NCBI RefSeq assembly: GCF_008868005.1
Contig: NZ_WAAO01000003.1
Coordinates: forward strand, 248,001 to 312,000
Source of the DNA: Microbacterium algeriense
GTDB taxonomy: Bacteria > Actinomycetota > Actinomycetes > Actinomycetales > Microbacteriaceae
Length of the DNA stretch: 64,000 bases
Direction of reading: 5' to 3'
The position numbers and the translations under genes were made by a program. Below are positions 25,938 through 34,256 of this stretch, in pieces (the stretch's first letter is position 1; every line of letters starts with the position of its first letter). Below the pieces are notes generated by a model that saw nothing but the letters and a program-made list of their open reading frames with translations, was not told the DNA's origin and made no database searches.

Positions 25938-26036
25938 ATGACCGCCCTGCGGAACCTCCCCATCGCAGCGGTGTTGCCGCTTCAGCAGAAGCGCAATGAC
26001 CGCTACGAGTCGTACCCTCCGGCACGCGCCGTGTGA
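25938..26036 (+). CDS. 32-codon leader ORF upstream of rtcB
   Basis: ATG 25938 is preceded by GAGGAG at 25925-25930, seven bases upstream, so translation is well supported. The peptide has a neutral first half and a second half that reads LQQKRNDRYESYPPAR before ending AV. The TGA (26034-26036) lies 16 bases before the terminator-like hairpin at 26053. The order promoter, short ORF, hairpin, structural gene is that of an attenuator. The codon run for Gln, Gln, Lys, Arg, Asn, Asp, Arg, Tyr, Glu, Ser, Tyr could make ribosome progress depend on tRNAs that anticodon nucleases are known to cut. That function is my inference. Confidence 0.6.
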   Translation: MTALRNLPIAAVLPLQQKRNDRYESYPPARAV

Positions 26037-26052
26037 CAGCATCCGCTCTCGC

Positions 26053-26082
26053 AACGCCCCGTACCGTCAGGTCCGGGGCGTT
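26053..26082 (+). terminator. Terminator-like hairpin between leader ORF and rtcB
   Basis: AACGCCCCG (26053-26061) pairs perfectly with CGGGGCGTT (26074-26082); after one mismatch, three more pairs (ACC/GGT) close a GTCA loop. Only TTT CC follows, but actinobacterial intrinsic terminators often lack a long T-run. It stands 55 bases before the rtcB start and 16 bases after the leader stop. Confidence 0.7.
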
Positions 26083-26136
26083 TCCGTTGGAGACTCCCCT
26101 GACCTGTGGCTGAACACCACCACAAGGAAAGGAATC

Positions 26137-27306
26137 ATGGAGAGGCTCTCCGCACGGCTGCTGTCGTGGGCGTCACTGATCGACGAGAAGACACTCGCTC
26201 AGGCGCACACCACGGCCCGCATGCCGTTCATCCACCCGCACCTGGCGCTGATGCCGGATGCGCACCTCGGCAAGGGGGCGACGGTCGGCTCGGTCATCCC
26301 GACGCTCGGCGCGATCATCCCCGCCGCCGTCGGCGTCGACATCGGCTGCGGCATGATCGCCGTCCGCACGCAGTTCACGAGGAACGACCTCGACGGCCGC
26401 GAGCTCGCCAAGCTCAGGGAGCAGATCGAGCGCGCCATCCCGCTGTCGGCCGGCCGGTACAACCGCAAGGTCGTGGCAACCGCCGAGCCGCGCATCGCCG
26501 AGCTCGAGCAGCTGGCGGAGAAGAACGGCTTCGACCCCGCGCAGTACGCCGGGAACTGGCGCCTGCAGCTGGGCACGCTCGGATCCGGCAACCACTTCAT
26601 CGAGGTGTCGGTGGATGAGCTCGACCGGGTCTGGCTGTTCCTGCACTCCGGGTCGCGAGGTGTCGGCAACAAGATCGCGACGCACCACATCGCGGTGGCC
26701 CAGCGGCTGGCGAAGCAGTGGTGGATCGACCTCCCCGACCCCGACCTGGCCTACCTCGTCGAAGGCACCCCGGAGTTCACGCGATACATCCGTGAGCTGC
26801 GGTGGGCCCAGCACTTCGCGCTGCTGAACCGCGAGGAGATGATGGACCGGGTCATCCGTCAGGTGTCGGAGTTCCTCGGAAGCCCCGTGGACGAGCAGGA
26901 GCGCATCAACTGCCACCACAACTTCACGGAGTCCGAGCTGCACTACGGCAAGCGGGTCTGGGTATCCCGGAAGGGCGCGATCCAGGCGGATGCCGGTCGG
27001 CCTGGACTCATCCCGGGGTCGATGGGCACCGCCTCGTACGTGGTCGAAGGACGCGGCGACCCGCAGTCGCTGAACTCCTCGCCGCACGGGGCCGGACGGG
27101 AGTACTCGCGGTCAGCCGCGCGCAAGGCGTTCACCCACGACCAGCTGCGGGAGGCGATGGCCGGCATCGAGTTCCGCGACACCGACGCCTTCCTCGACGA
27201 GATCCCGCAGGCGTACAAGCCGATCGACCGGGTGATGGCTGACGCCGCGAGCCTGGTGTCGATCCGGCACACGCTGCGGCAGCTCGTGAACGTGAAGGGG
27301 GATTGA
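26137..27306 (+). CDS. rtcB: RtcB family RNA ligase (RNA-splicing/repair ligase)
   Basis: A 389-residue Mn2+/GTP-dependent ligase that joins 2',3'-cyclic phosphate or 3'-phosphate RNA ends to 5'-OH ends, used in RNA repair. The metal-site signature GVDIGCGMIAVRT carries the Asp and Cys ligands; LGSGNHFIEV, SGSRGVGNKIATHHI and CHHNFTESE provide His ligands; SSPHGAGREYSRSAA contains the His that is guanylylated in the family. Length is close to E. coli RtcB (408). ATG 26137 has a strong AAGGAAAGGA ribosome site; the frame extending upstream crosses the leader and is not coding. No RtcA cyclase is adjacent. Confidence 0.93.
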   Translation: MERLSARLLSWASLIDEKTLAQAHTTARMPFIHPHLALMPDAHLGKGATVGSVIPTLGAIIPAAVGVDIGCGMIAVRTQFTRNDLDGRELAKLREQIERAIPLSAGRYNRKVVATAEPRIAELEQLAEKNGFDPAQYAGNWRLQLGTLGSGNHFIEVSVDELDRVWLFLHSGSRGVGNKIATHHIAVAQRLAKQWWIDLPDPDLAYLVEGTPEFTRYIRELRWAQHFALLNREEMMDRVIRQVSEFLGSPVDEQERINCHHNFTESELHYGKRVWVSRKGAIQADAGRPGLIPGSMGTASYVVEGRGDPQSLNSSPHGAGREYSRSAARKAFTHDQLREAMAGIEFRDTDAFLDEIPQAYKPIDRVMADAASLVSIRHTLRQLVNVKGD

Positions 27307-27310
27307 GCAG

Positions 27311-27343
27311 GACCGGGCGGCGGAGCGCTTCCGTCGTCCGGTC
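27311..27343 (+). terminator. Intrinsic terminator after rtcB
   Basis: GACCGGGCGGCGG (27311-27323) pairs with CCGTCGTCCGGTC (27331-27343) over 13 positions with two G-T pairs and a seven-base loop. It is followed by the pyrimidine-rich TCCTCCTCCCC. It begins five bases after the rtcB stop. Confidence 0.75.
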
Positions 27344-27462
27344 TCCTCCTCCCCAACGGCCGGGTTCGACCGGTCGTCCACACTCCCCGGACAGCCAATA
27401 TCTTCGCTCCGCGCGCTCTGGCAGGCTTGCGGAATCGATGCGACGATGAGGGAGTGGGATTC

Positions 27463-27786
27463 ATGAACGATGCGCAGATCTGGACGATGATCGGATCGTT
27501 CGTCGCGCTGATGTTCGGCACCCTCACGCTCGTCTCGACCCTCTTCATCCGTGTACTCCGCAGCGAGATCGGCGGCCTCCGCACCGAGATGAACGGACAG
27601 ATCACCGGCCTCCGCACCGAGATGAACGGGCAGATCACCGGCCTCCGCAACGAAGTGAACGGACAGCTCACCGGCCTCCGCAACGAGATGAACGCGCGCT
27701 TCGATACCGTGAACACCCGGATCGACGGCCTCGACCGCGACGTGCAGGCCATCGTGAAGCGCACCTTCGGGCTCGACCGCGACTGA
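27463..27786 (+). CDS. membrane-anchored coiled-coil protein with four hendecad repeats
   Basis: A 107-residue protein with one N-terminal membrane segment (WTMIGSFVALMFGTLTLVSTLFI) and a cytosolic or external rod. Residues about 38-81 are four consecutive 11-residue repeats of the form GLRTEMNGQIT, encoded by 33-base units at 27574-27606, 27607-27639, 27640-27672 and 27673-27705; the first two units are almost identical in DNA. The 11-residue period indicates a hendecad, slightly right-handed coiled coil. No enzymatic motif. The stop overlaps the start of the next gene (TGATG), so it is coupled to the hydrolase. Confidence 0.75.
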   Translation: MNDAQIWTMIGSFVALMFGTLTLVSTLFIRVLRSEIGGLRTEMNGQITGLRTEMNGQITGLRNEVNGQLTGLRNEMNARFDTVNTRIDGLDRDVQAIVKRTFGLDRD

Positions 27787-28610
27787 TGCGCCCGGATCAC
27801 CGCCCGATGGTCTCCTCCCCCGACCTCCACGACGCGTATCCGGAGCGCCCCTGCGGCACCGCTGTTCTGATCCTCGCCGGCTCGAGCGGACGCGTCGAAA
27901 ACGGGCGGGCGGAGCTGTTCGCGCGCCATGGCGCCAGGGCCCGCGCCATCCGCTGGTTCGGCGGGGTGGACCAACGTCCCGCACCGCACGAGGTCCCGAT
28001 CGAGCTGTTCGCGGCTCAGCTGGAACTGCTGCGGAAGGACCACGACCGGATCGCGGTCCTCGGTACCTCCTTCGGCGCGGAGGCGGCCCTCGTCACCGCC
28101 TCACTGTTCCCCGTCGACATCACGGTGGCGATCGCGCCGTCCTCGGTCATCTGGTCGGGGAACGACGGAGCGGGATGGTCCTCGCACTGGACGCACCGCG
28201 GCGCCCCGCTTCCCGCCGTGCGGTTCGATGCGGACTGGACTCCGTCGACCGAGCCGCCCGAGTACCGATCGCTGTACGAGACCAGCCTCGAGCTGGACGC
28301 CGAGCGCACGGCGTCCGCGACGATCGCGGTGGAGCGGATACCCGGCCGGCTGGTCCTGGTCGCGGGCGGCGACGACCGGGTGTGGCCCAGCGACGGATTC
28401 GCCGCAGCCATCGCGCGACGCCGGCGGGAGCACGGCCGAGAGACGACGGTGGTCACACACCCTTCGGCGGGGCACCGCGTGGTGCTGCCGGGCGAGTCCG
28501 CGCCGACCGGCGGCGTCCGGATGGCACGGGGCGGCACCGAGTCCGCCGATGCCGAGCTCGGCGCGCTCGCCTGGCCGGAGATCGCCCAGGCCCTGCGGCT
28601 GCACGACTGA
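27786..28610 (+). CDS. alpha/beta hydrolase, acyl-CoA thioester hydrolase (BAAT C-terminal) type
   Basis: A 274-residue alpha/beta hydrolase. The nucleophile elbow reads VLGTSFGAEAALVTASLFP, the acid is likely in LVAGGDDRVWPSDGF, and the catalytic His is in SAGHRVVLPGE, an arrangement seen in the bile-acid-CoA:amino-acid N-acyltransferase C-terminal family, whose bacterial members are thioesterases or hydrolases of unknown substrate. The ATG overlaps the TGA of the coiled-coil gene. An internal ATG at 27807 (MVSSPDL) is a possible alternative start. Confidence 0.8.
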   Translation: MRPDHRPMVSSPDLHDAYPERPCGTAVLILAGSSGRVENGRAELFARHGARARAIRWFGGVDQRPAPHEVPIELFAAQLELLRKDHDRIAVLGTSFGAEAALVTASLFPVDITVAIAPSSVIWSGNDGAGWSSHWTHRGAPLPAVRFDADWTPSTEPPEYRSLYETSLELDAERTASATIAVERIPGRLVLVAGGDDRVWPSDGFAAAIARRRREHGRETTVVTHPSAGHRVVLPGESAPTGGVRMARGGTESADAELGALAWPEIAQALRLHD

Positions 28611-28613
28611 GGC

Positions 28614-30074
28614 TCAGACCACGGGAGCGATCTCGGCCTCCACCGTCCGATCGGTGAAGGCGGTCTTCGGAACGAAGACGAGGATCACGGCTGCCGCGAG
28701 CGCGGTCGCACCGCAGACGATCCACACGGTGAAGTACCCGGCCAGGGAACCGGCCGTTCCGTCCGCGCCGCCGGCCGCGCTCGTGACCCCGTGCAGCAGG
28801 GCGATGCCGAACACGCAGGACGCGATCGCACCGCCCACGGTCTTCACCGAGTTGGTGAGACCCGTGGCCACCCCCGTCTGCGTCGCGGGCGCCGCAGAAG
28901 CGGCCGCTGCCGGAAGCGCTGCCACGAGCGCGCCAGAGCCGAGCCCGACCACGACCATGTTCGCGATGACCTGCCCGTAGGCGTCGTGGAACGGCAGGAA
29001 CAGCAGGAAGCCGACGCCCACGAGCACCGATGCCCCCATCAGGGTCCGGCGCGGCGACAGCTTCCGGGCGACCACGGGGAACAGCAGCGCCCCGACGATC
29101 ATCGCGACGAGGTAGACGCCGATGATCAGGGAGGTCGCGAAACCGCTCGTGCCGAGACCGTACCCGTACACGGTCGGATCGGTGCGTGCGAAGGTCGACA
29201 GCGGGGCCTGCGCGCCGAGCACGCTGACCCCGAAGAGACCGGCGGTCAGGAACACGGGGCCCAGCGCCGGCGAGCGGAACATGCGCACGTCGATCAGGGG
29301 GTCCTGGCAGCGCAGCTCCCAGCGCACGAACGGGATCACGAGCACGATGCCGAGGGCGACCACGGCCCAGGAGAACGGGTTGGTCAGACCGCCTTCGAGG
29401 CGGAGCAGGCTGAGGCCGCCGGTGAAGCAGAGGAGAGCGAGCGAGATCAGCACCAGGCCGACGGTGTCGAAGACTCCTCCCGTGGGCTCGGGCGACTCCG
29501 TGACACCGAACAGGATGACGAAGAAGCACACGACGATGAGCACGGCCGGAACCAGGAGGACGACGGTCAGCGGCAGCACGTCGATGAGGGCGCCGCCCAC
29601 GAGGGCGCCGATGATGGCGCCTGCCTCGAGCGCCGCGACCAGGAGTCCTGCCGCCTTCGCCGTGATCGACGAGCGTCCGTCCAGGCGGCGCGACCGCGAC
29701 CAGATGAGCGCGATCTCGAGCGGGAGCCAGACGACGTAGAAGCCCATGAGCGCCCACGCCGCGAGGAACACCCCGAACGAATCGGTGAACGGCAGGACCA
29801 GGGCGGCCGCGGCGGTGACGGCCGTCGAGATGAGCAGCATCCGCTTGTGGCCGACCATGTCCCCGAGCTTCGCGAATGCCGGAACGACGAGCGCCGACAG
29901 CATCAGCTGCGCGCCCTCGAGCCAGTTCACGTCCGCGTCGTGGATGCCGAGATGCCGGGCGATGTCGCTCAGCATCGGCGTGTAGTAGCCCTGGAGCACG
30001 CCGCTGGTGAACTCCACGAAGGCCAGGAAGCCGACGACGACGGCGAGGGTGCCCAGTGTTCGGGTGCGCGTCAT
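28614..30074 (-). CDS. MFS transporter, 14-helix drug:H+ antiporter type
   Basis: A 486-residue inner-membrane efflux protein. The long sequence of hydrophobic helices and the motif between helices 2 and 3, AKLGDMVGHKRMLLIST, fit the DHA2 (14-TMS) branch of the major facilitator superfamily. The C-terminal tail ends FTDRTVEAEIAPVV. The substrate is not predictable. A GCAGGAG ribosome site precedes the ATG. It converges on the hydrolase gene with three bases between stops. Confidence 0.88.
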   Translation of the reverse strand: MTRTRTLGTLAVVVGFLAFVEFTSGVLQGYYTPMLSDIARHLGIHDADVNWLEGAQLMLSALVVPAFAKLGDMVGHKRMLLISTAVTAAAALVLPFTDSFGVFLAAWALMGFYVVWLPLEIALIWSRSRRLDGRSSITAKAAGLLVAALEAGAIIGALVGGALIDVLPLTVVLLVPAVLIVVCFFVILFGVTESPEPTGGVFDTVGLVLISLALLCFTGGLSLLRLEGGLTNPFSWAVVALGIVLVIPFVRWELRCQDPLIDVRMFRSPALGPVFLTAGLFGVSVLGAQAPLSTFARTDPTVYGYGLGTSGFATSLIIGVYLVAMIVGALLFPVVARKLSPRRTLMGASVLVGVGFLLFLPFHDAYGQVIANMVVVGLGSGALVAALPAAAASAAPATQTGVATGLTNSVKTVGGAIASCVFGIALLHGVTSAAGGADGTAGSLAGYFTVWIVCGATALAAAVILVFVPKTAFTDRTVEAEIAPVV

Positions 30075-30129
30075 CGCGTCTCCTGCTTCTCGTTCGGATC
30101 CTCCGGCGCACGGCGGGAGGCGGGTGAGA

Positions 30130-31479
30130 TCACCCTAGCCGTTCGAGGAGTGCGCGATGGAACCGCTCCCCGCGCTCCAGGGCCGCGATCTCGACGCTCT
30201 CGTCGACACCGTGGATGGACGCGCGCTGGGCGTTGGACATGTCCAGCGGAGCGAACCGGTAGACGGCCGGTGCGAAGCGATGGAAGTGCCGGGAGTCCGT
30301 GGCCGCCATCATGATGTACGGCACGGCGGGGACGCCCGGATGAGAGACCTCCAGGGCCGCGGCGAGCAGGGCGAACTGCGCGTTGTCGGTCGAGGACTCG
30401 GGCGACGGCTCACTCGCCTCGACGACCTCGACCTGCACGAGGGGGTCTCGGATCCGTCGCCGCAGACGGTACACGGCCTGCTGCGTCGTCTCTCCCAGTG
30501 CGATGCGCAGATTGATCGTGGCCGAGGCCTGAGAAGGCAGCACGTTCGCCGCGGTTCCTCCCGCCTGCATCGTCGGCGCGACGGTCGTGCGCACGAGTGC
30601 CGCCGGTTCCCCGCCCAGCGCGGCGAACACCCGCGCGGTCAGCGGCGGCGCGGATCCGAGCAGGCGCAGCAGATGCCGGGCGGGGCCGGGCGTCTGTGCC
30701 GCGAGCTGCGACAGCATCCGCAGGATCGCGCGCGACGCACGGGGACGGAAGGTCCCGGGGCCGAGGCGGTCGACGGCTCTGGCGATGCGACGGACCGCGG
30801 TGAGCGAGGGCGGGGCGGAGGCGTGACCTCCCTCGCCGCGCGCGGAGAGCCGCACCGTCAGCACCCCTTTCTCCCCGACGCCGATCATCGCGGCGCGGCC
30901 CGGCACGAACGGGAGGGGCGCGTCCACGACGGCGCCGCCTTCGTCGACGACGAGCCATGGCACGATGCCGCGGTCGCGCAGCACGTGGGCGATCTCCTCG
31001 GCGGCCTTCCCGTAGGTCTCCTCGTTGCCCCCGAAAGACAGGTACACGTCGCGGCTCGGGACGAATCCGTCGGCCAGGAGGTTCTCGACCGCCTCGAGCA
31101 CGACGATCAGCGGCCCCTTGTCGTCCAGGGCGCCGCGGCCGTACACGGAGCCGTCCGCGATCACTCCCGCGAACGGCGGATGGCTCCAGGCGTCGCTCTC
31201 ATCGACCGGGACGACGTCGTAATGGGCCATCAGCACCACTGGCCCGCCGTCGGCTCCTCGGGCGCCCGCCCAGCGGAAGAGCAAGCCGAAGTCGGTGTGG
31301 CGCTCGAGGGTCAGCTTCTCGTGGACGAGGGGATAGAGCTCGGCGATCAACGCGACGAACTCCTCGAACGGACCGGGGCCGCGCTGCTCGAGCTCCGCGG
31401 AGACCGTCGGGATCCTGATCATCTGCGAGAGACGCTCGGCGATGCCGGGGCGCACGGTCGTGGGGGTCACAGTCGTCAT
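30130..31479 (-). CDS. M20 family metallopeptidase
   Basis: A 449-residue dinuclear zinc peptidase or amidohydrolase, probably a dipeptidase or carboxypeptidase. Zinc-site motifs are all present: VLMAHYDVVPVDE (His/Asp), GRGALDDKGPLIVVLEAVE (bridging Asp), FGGNEETYGKAAEE (catalytic Glu and ligand), and the C-terminal His in MAATDSRHFHRFAPAVYRF. A dimerisation domain lies in the middle. ATG 31479 fits the family start; the upstream open frame has Arg-rich shadow composition. It is divergent from the SDR-like gene. Confidence 0.9.
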   Translation of the reverse strand: MTTVTPTTVRPGIAERLSQMIRIPTVSAELEQRGPGPFEEFVALIAELYPLVHEKLTLERHTDFGLLFRWAGARGADGGPVVLMAHYDVVPVDESDAWSHPPFAGVIADGSVYGRGALDDKGPLIVVLEAVENLLADGFVPSRDVYLSFGGNEETYGKAAEEIAHVLRDRGIVPWLVVDEGGAVVDAPLPFVPGRAAMIGVGEKGVLTVRLSARGEGGHASAPPSLTAVRRIARAVDRLGPGTFRPRASRAILRMLSQLAAQTPGPARHLLRLLGSAPPLTARVFAALGGEPAALVRTTVAPTMQAGGTAANVLPSQASATINLRIALGETTQQAVYRLRRRIRDPLVQVEVVEASEPSPESSTDNAQFALLAAALEVSHPGVPAVPYIMMAATDSRHFHRFAPAVYRFAPLDMSNAQRASIHGVDESVEIAALERGERFHRALLERLG

Positions 31480-31585
31480 CGTAGCGAGGGCCGAGGGTCT
31501 GCAGGAGAGCGGGTCGATCCGCCGCGTCGCCGCGTCGCGGCCGGCGCGGAAGGAGGAAGATGTGTCGGGACGAAGGAGCACGCCC

Positions 31586-32326
31586 ATGAGGATCGCTGTC
31601 GCAGGAGGAACCGGTGTCGTCGGACGCCGCACCGTCGAGGCCGTACGCGCAGGTGGTCACGATCCGGTCGTGCTCAGCCGCTCGCACGGCGTCGACCTCG
31701 TGACGGGCCGCGGTCTGGCGGGAGCTCTGGACGGCGCGGACGCGGTGATCGACGTCGCGAGCATCGAGACGCTGAAGGCGAGCACCGCCATCGAGTTCTT
31801 CACTGCCGCGACGGGCAATCTCCTCGCCACGGCGGCGGACGCCGGCGTCGGGCACATCGTGGTGCTGTCGATCGTGGGCATCGATCGGATCCCCTACGAC
31901 TACTACGCGGGCAAGATCGCCCAGGAGAAGCTCGTGCAGGCGTCGGCGATGCCGTGGACGATACTGCGGGCCACACAGTTCCACGAGTTCGCGGAGCAGA
32001 TGTTCGCGCGCGCGAAGGTCGGTCCCCTGCATGTCGCTCCGCGCGCACGCACGCAGCCCGTCGCCGCCGACGAGGTCGGGAGGCGCTTGGCCGAACTCGC
32101 CGCCGGCGGCGCGCAGGGGCGGGTGCGCGACCTCGCCGGGCCGCGCGAGGAGCAGCTCGCCGACATGGTGCGCGCCTTCGCCCGTCGCACCGGATACCGG
32201 GGCTGGATCCCGGCCCTGAACGTGCCGGGCCCCCAGATGTCGGGCATGCGAGCGGGGAAGGCACTCCCCGGCGCGGACGCCGATCTCGGACGGCAGACCT
32301 TCGCGGAGTGGCTCGCCGCGCGGTGA
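31586..32326 (+). CDS. NAD(P)-binding, NmrA/SDR-like protein
   Basis: A 246-residue atypical short-chain dehydrogenase-like protein. The nucleotide loop AVAGGTGVVGRRTVEAVRAGG at the N-terminus is of the GxxGxxG type, and SIVGIDRIPYDYYAGKIAQEKLVQASAMPWTILRATQFHEFAEQ matches the NmrA-like/SDR group, with YYxxK present. It may be an oxidoreductase or a redox sensor. AGGAG precedes the ATG at eight bases. The next gene probably belongs to the same transcript. Confidence 0.87.
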   Translation: MRIAVAGGTGVVGRRTVEAVRAGGHDPVVLSRSHGVDLVTGRGLAGALDGADAVIDVASIETLKASTAIEFFTAATGNLLATAADAGVGHIVVLSIVGIDRIPYDYYAGKIAQEKLVQASAMPWTILRATQFHEFAEQMFARAKVGPLHVAPRARTQPVAADEVGRRLAELAAGGAQGRVRDLAGPREEQLADMVRAFARRTGYRGWIPALNVPGPQMSGMRAGKALPGADADLGRQTFAEWLAAR

Positions 32327-32379
32327 GTCGCCGCGTCCCGTCGACGGCCGAGGCTTCCCGGGGGGACGAGAATGGAGGG

Positions 32380-33390
32380 GTGAGCCTCTTCGCCTTCGCC
32401 CCGTCGCGCGGCCGCAGGTGGCCCCTCGCGCTGCAGGCCGCACTCGGCATCAGCGTCCCGATCGCCGTGATGACCCTCGCCGGCGAGCCCGCGCTCGGCT
32501 ACATCGCGGCCAGCGGCGCGTTCACGGTGCTGTTCCTCGGCTCGGCGGCGGTGGTCGACCGCGCTCGCGCCCTGCCGCTGATCGCCGCCGGGCTCGTGGT
32601 CAGCGCCGCGCTCGGCGTTCTGGTCGCGGGGAACGCGGTGCTCGTGGGCATCGGAGTCGTGCTCGTCGCCGTCGCGTCCGCGGCGATCGCATTCGGCTTC
32701 CGATTGGGCCCGCCCGGCCCGCTGTTCTTCGTCCTCGTGTTCGGCCTGTCCGCGCACGTCGTCGACTCCTCCGCCATCGCCCCGCTCACGTACGTCGCGG
32801 CCCTCGCCGCGGGGTGCGTGTTCTCGTACCTGCTCGCGCTCACTCCCCTCCTGCTGCCCCGCTCGCGGGCGGTGACGCCGCGACCGCTTCGGGATCTGCT
32901 GCCCGGCCCCGCTCTCTCCCCGGGATCGCGGGTGCTGGTGCTGCGGGTCGCGGTCGTGGCGGTGCTCGGTGTGCTGCTCGGTCTCGTGATCGATCCCACG
33001 CGCACATACTGGATCGTGGGCTCCGCCGTCGCGGTCGTCGGCGTCGCCGCCGCGCGTCGCGCCGCGTTCGAGCGCGGACTGCACCGCATGCTCGGAACCG
33101 TCTTGGGTGCCGGCCTGTACGCACTTCTGGCGCTGCTGCATCCGGCCGGGCTCTGGCTCGCGCTGCTGCTGGGCGCGCTGCAGTTCACGATCGAGCTCGT
33201 CGTGGTGCGCCATTACGCACTCGCTCTCGTGTTCATCACCCCGCTCGTGCTGCTGCTCACGGGAGCCGCGACCGGAGACATCGGCTCGATGGACGTCGCC
33301 GGGGAGCGGATCGTCGACACTCTCGTCGGCGCCGCCCTCGGAGCGGCCTCGGGTCTGCTGCACCCGCGTGCCGTTGCCCCGTCGACCTGA
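32380..33390 (+). CDS. FUSC family membrane protein
   Basis: A 336-residue protein with about ten hydrophobic segments in two halves: residues 13-155 and, after the soluble break PRSRAVTPRPLRDLLPGPALSPGSR, residues 185-330. The second half, including YWIVGSAVAVVGVAAARRAAFERGLHRMLGTVLGAGLYALLALLHP, is the fusaric-acid-resistance/aromatic-acid-exporter (FUSC_2) signature. The start is uncertain: GTG 32380 fits family length and has purine-rich GGAGG close upstream; GTG 32323, which overlaps the previous stop in a GTGA, would add 19 residues. Confidence 0.82.
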   Translation: MSLFAFAPSRGRRWPLALQAALGISVPIAVMTLAGEPALGYIAASGAFTVLFLGSAAVVDRARALPLIAAGLVVSAALGVLVAGNAVLVGIGVVLVAVASAAIAFGFRLGPPGPLFFVLVFGLSAHVVDSSAIAPLTYVAALAAGCVFSYLLALTPLLLPRSRAVTPRPLRDLLPGPALSPGSRVLVLRVAVVAVLGVLLGLVIDPTRTYWIVGSAVAVVGVAAARRAAFERGLHRMLGTVLGAGLYALLALLHPAGLWLALLLGALQFTIELVVVRHYALALVFITPLVLLLTGAATGDIGSMDVAGERIVDTLVGAALGAASGLLHPRAVAPST

Positions 33391-33479
33391 GCCCGGATCG
33401 ACCGTTCCGGGAACAGCACGCTCCGTCGCGCGGTTGCATCCCGCAGAGCACGCGCCGAGCCGAGCCGAGAGGGGAGCAC

Positions 33480-33746
33480 ATGGAGTTGACGCTGGTGTCC
33501 TCCTCGTTCTGCGGCGCCTGCGCGCGCACGAGGGCGGTGCTGGGTGACGCCGCACGCTACCTCCCCGGTGCGTCGGTCTCGGAGATCGACGTCGCACGGG
33601 AGCCTGACCTCGCGGAGCAGCTCGACATCCGTTTCACCCCCACCGTGATCATCCGCGACGACGCCGGCGCCGAGGTGTTCCGCGCCGAGGGCGTGCCCAC
33701 GGTTCCGCAGGTGCTCACGGCAGCGCTGCAGGCCCTGCCCGACTGA
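33480..33746 (+). CDS. thioredoxin-like protein with CxxC
   Basis: An 88-residue thioredoxin-fold protein. The redox site SSFCGACARTR puts Cys11 and Cys14 in a CGAC motif, and the cis-proline is in IRFTPTVIIRDDAGAEVFRAEGVPTVPQV. It is shorter than classical thioredoxin (about 105) and resembles the small thioredoxin/glutaredoxin-like actinobacterial group. GAGAGGGGAGCAC is an excellent ribosome site. Its partner is unknown. Confidence 0.85.
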   Translation: MELTLVSSSFCGACARTRAVLGDAARYLPGASVSEIDVAREPDLAEQLDIRFTPTVIIRDDAGAEVFRAEGVPTVPQVLTAALQALPD

Positions 33747-33841
33747 CGATCTCGAGCCCTCTTGCGAGGCGGCGGAACCCGGCGCAGACTGAGCGTCGAC
33801 GGTGCCGGCCGCGACACGTTCCGCTCGATTTGGAGGTCCTC

Positions 33842-34252
33842 ATGCCCGCTCTCAACCCGTATCTCTCGTTCCGCACGGAAGCCCGCCAGGCGATGGAGTT
33901 CTACCAGAGCGTGCTCGGCGGCGATCTGGACATCAGCGTGTTCGGGGACTTCCCGGACATGGTGCAGGATCCCAGCCAGCGCGAGCTGGTCATGCACGCT
34001 CAGCTGAACACTCCGGACGGCCTCGTCCTGATGGCATCCGACACCCCGGACGGGATGACCTACGAGAAGCCGCAGGGGATCTCGGTGTCCCTGAGCGGGA
34101 ACACCCAGGAGCGGACGCAGGAGGTCTGGGATCGGCTGTCCGAAGGCGCCACGATCACCATGCCGTTGGACACCCCGCCCTGGGGAGGCACCTTCGGGAT
34201 GCTCGTCGACCGCTTCGGCATCGCCTGGATGCTGCACGGCGACCCCGAGTGA
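33842..34252 (+). CDS. VOC family protein (PhnB-like)
   Basis: A 136-residue protein of the PhnB/glyoxalase-like group: it starts MPALNPYLSFRTEARQAMEFYQSVLGGDLDISVFGDF and ends PPWGGTFGMLVDRFGIAWMLHGDPE, both typical of COG2764. This group commonly lacks a full metal site. ATG 33842 is used, with GGAGG five bases upstream; an in-frame TTG at 33830 would add four residues. It converges on the PucR regulator. Confidence 0.87.
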   Translation: MPALNPYLSFRTEARQAMEFYQSVLGGDLDISVFGDFPDMVQDPSQRELVMHAQLNTPDGLVLMASDTPDGMTYEKPQGISVSLSGNTQERTQEVWDRLSEGATITMPLDTPPWGGTFGMLVDRFGIAWMLHGDPE

Positions 34253-34256
34253 GAGC

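Noticed and set aside
25996..26136. N-terminal extension of RtcB by 47 residues
   Set aside because: It overlaps the leader ORF end and the terminator hairpin, and the residues do not resemble the family; ATG 26137 has a strong ribosome site.
27361..27385. GGGTTCGACC, resembling a tRNA T-loop
   Set aside because: No acceptor stem, anticodon arm or D arm can be built around it.
30157..32379. Long plus-strand frame that would extend the FUSC gene upstream by 740 codons
   Set aside because: It runs antisense to the M20 peptidase and across the SDR-like gene; only the part from 32380 has membrane-protein sequence.
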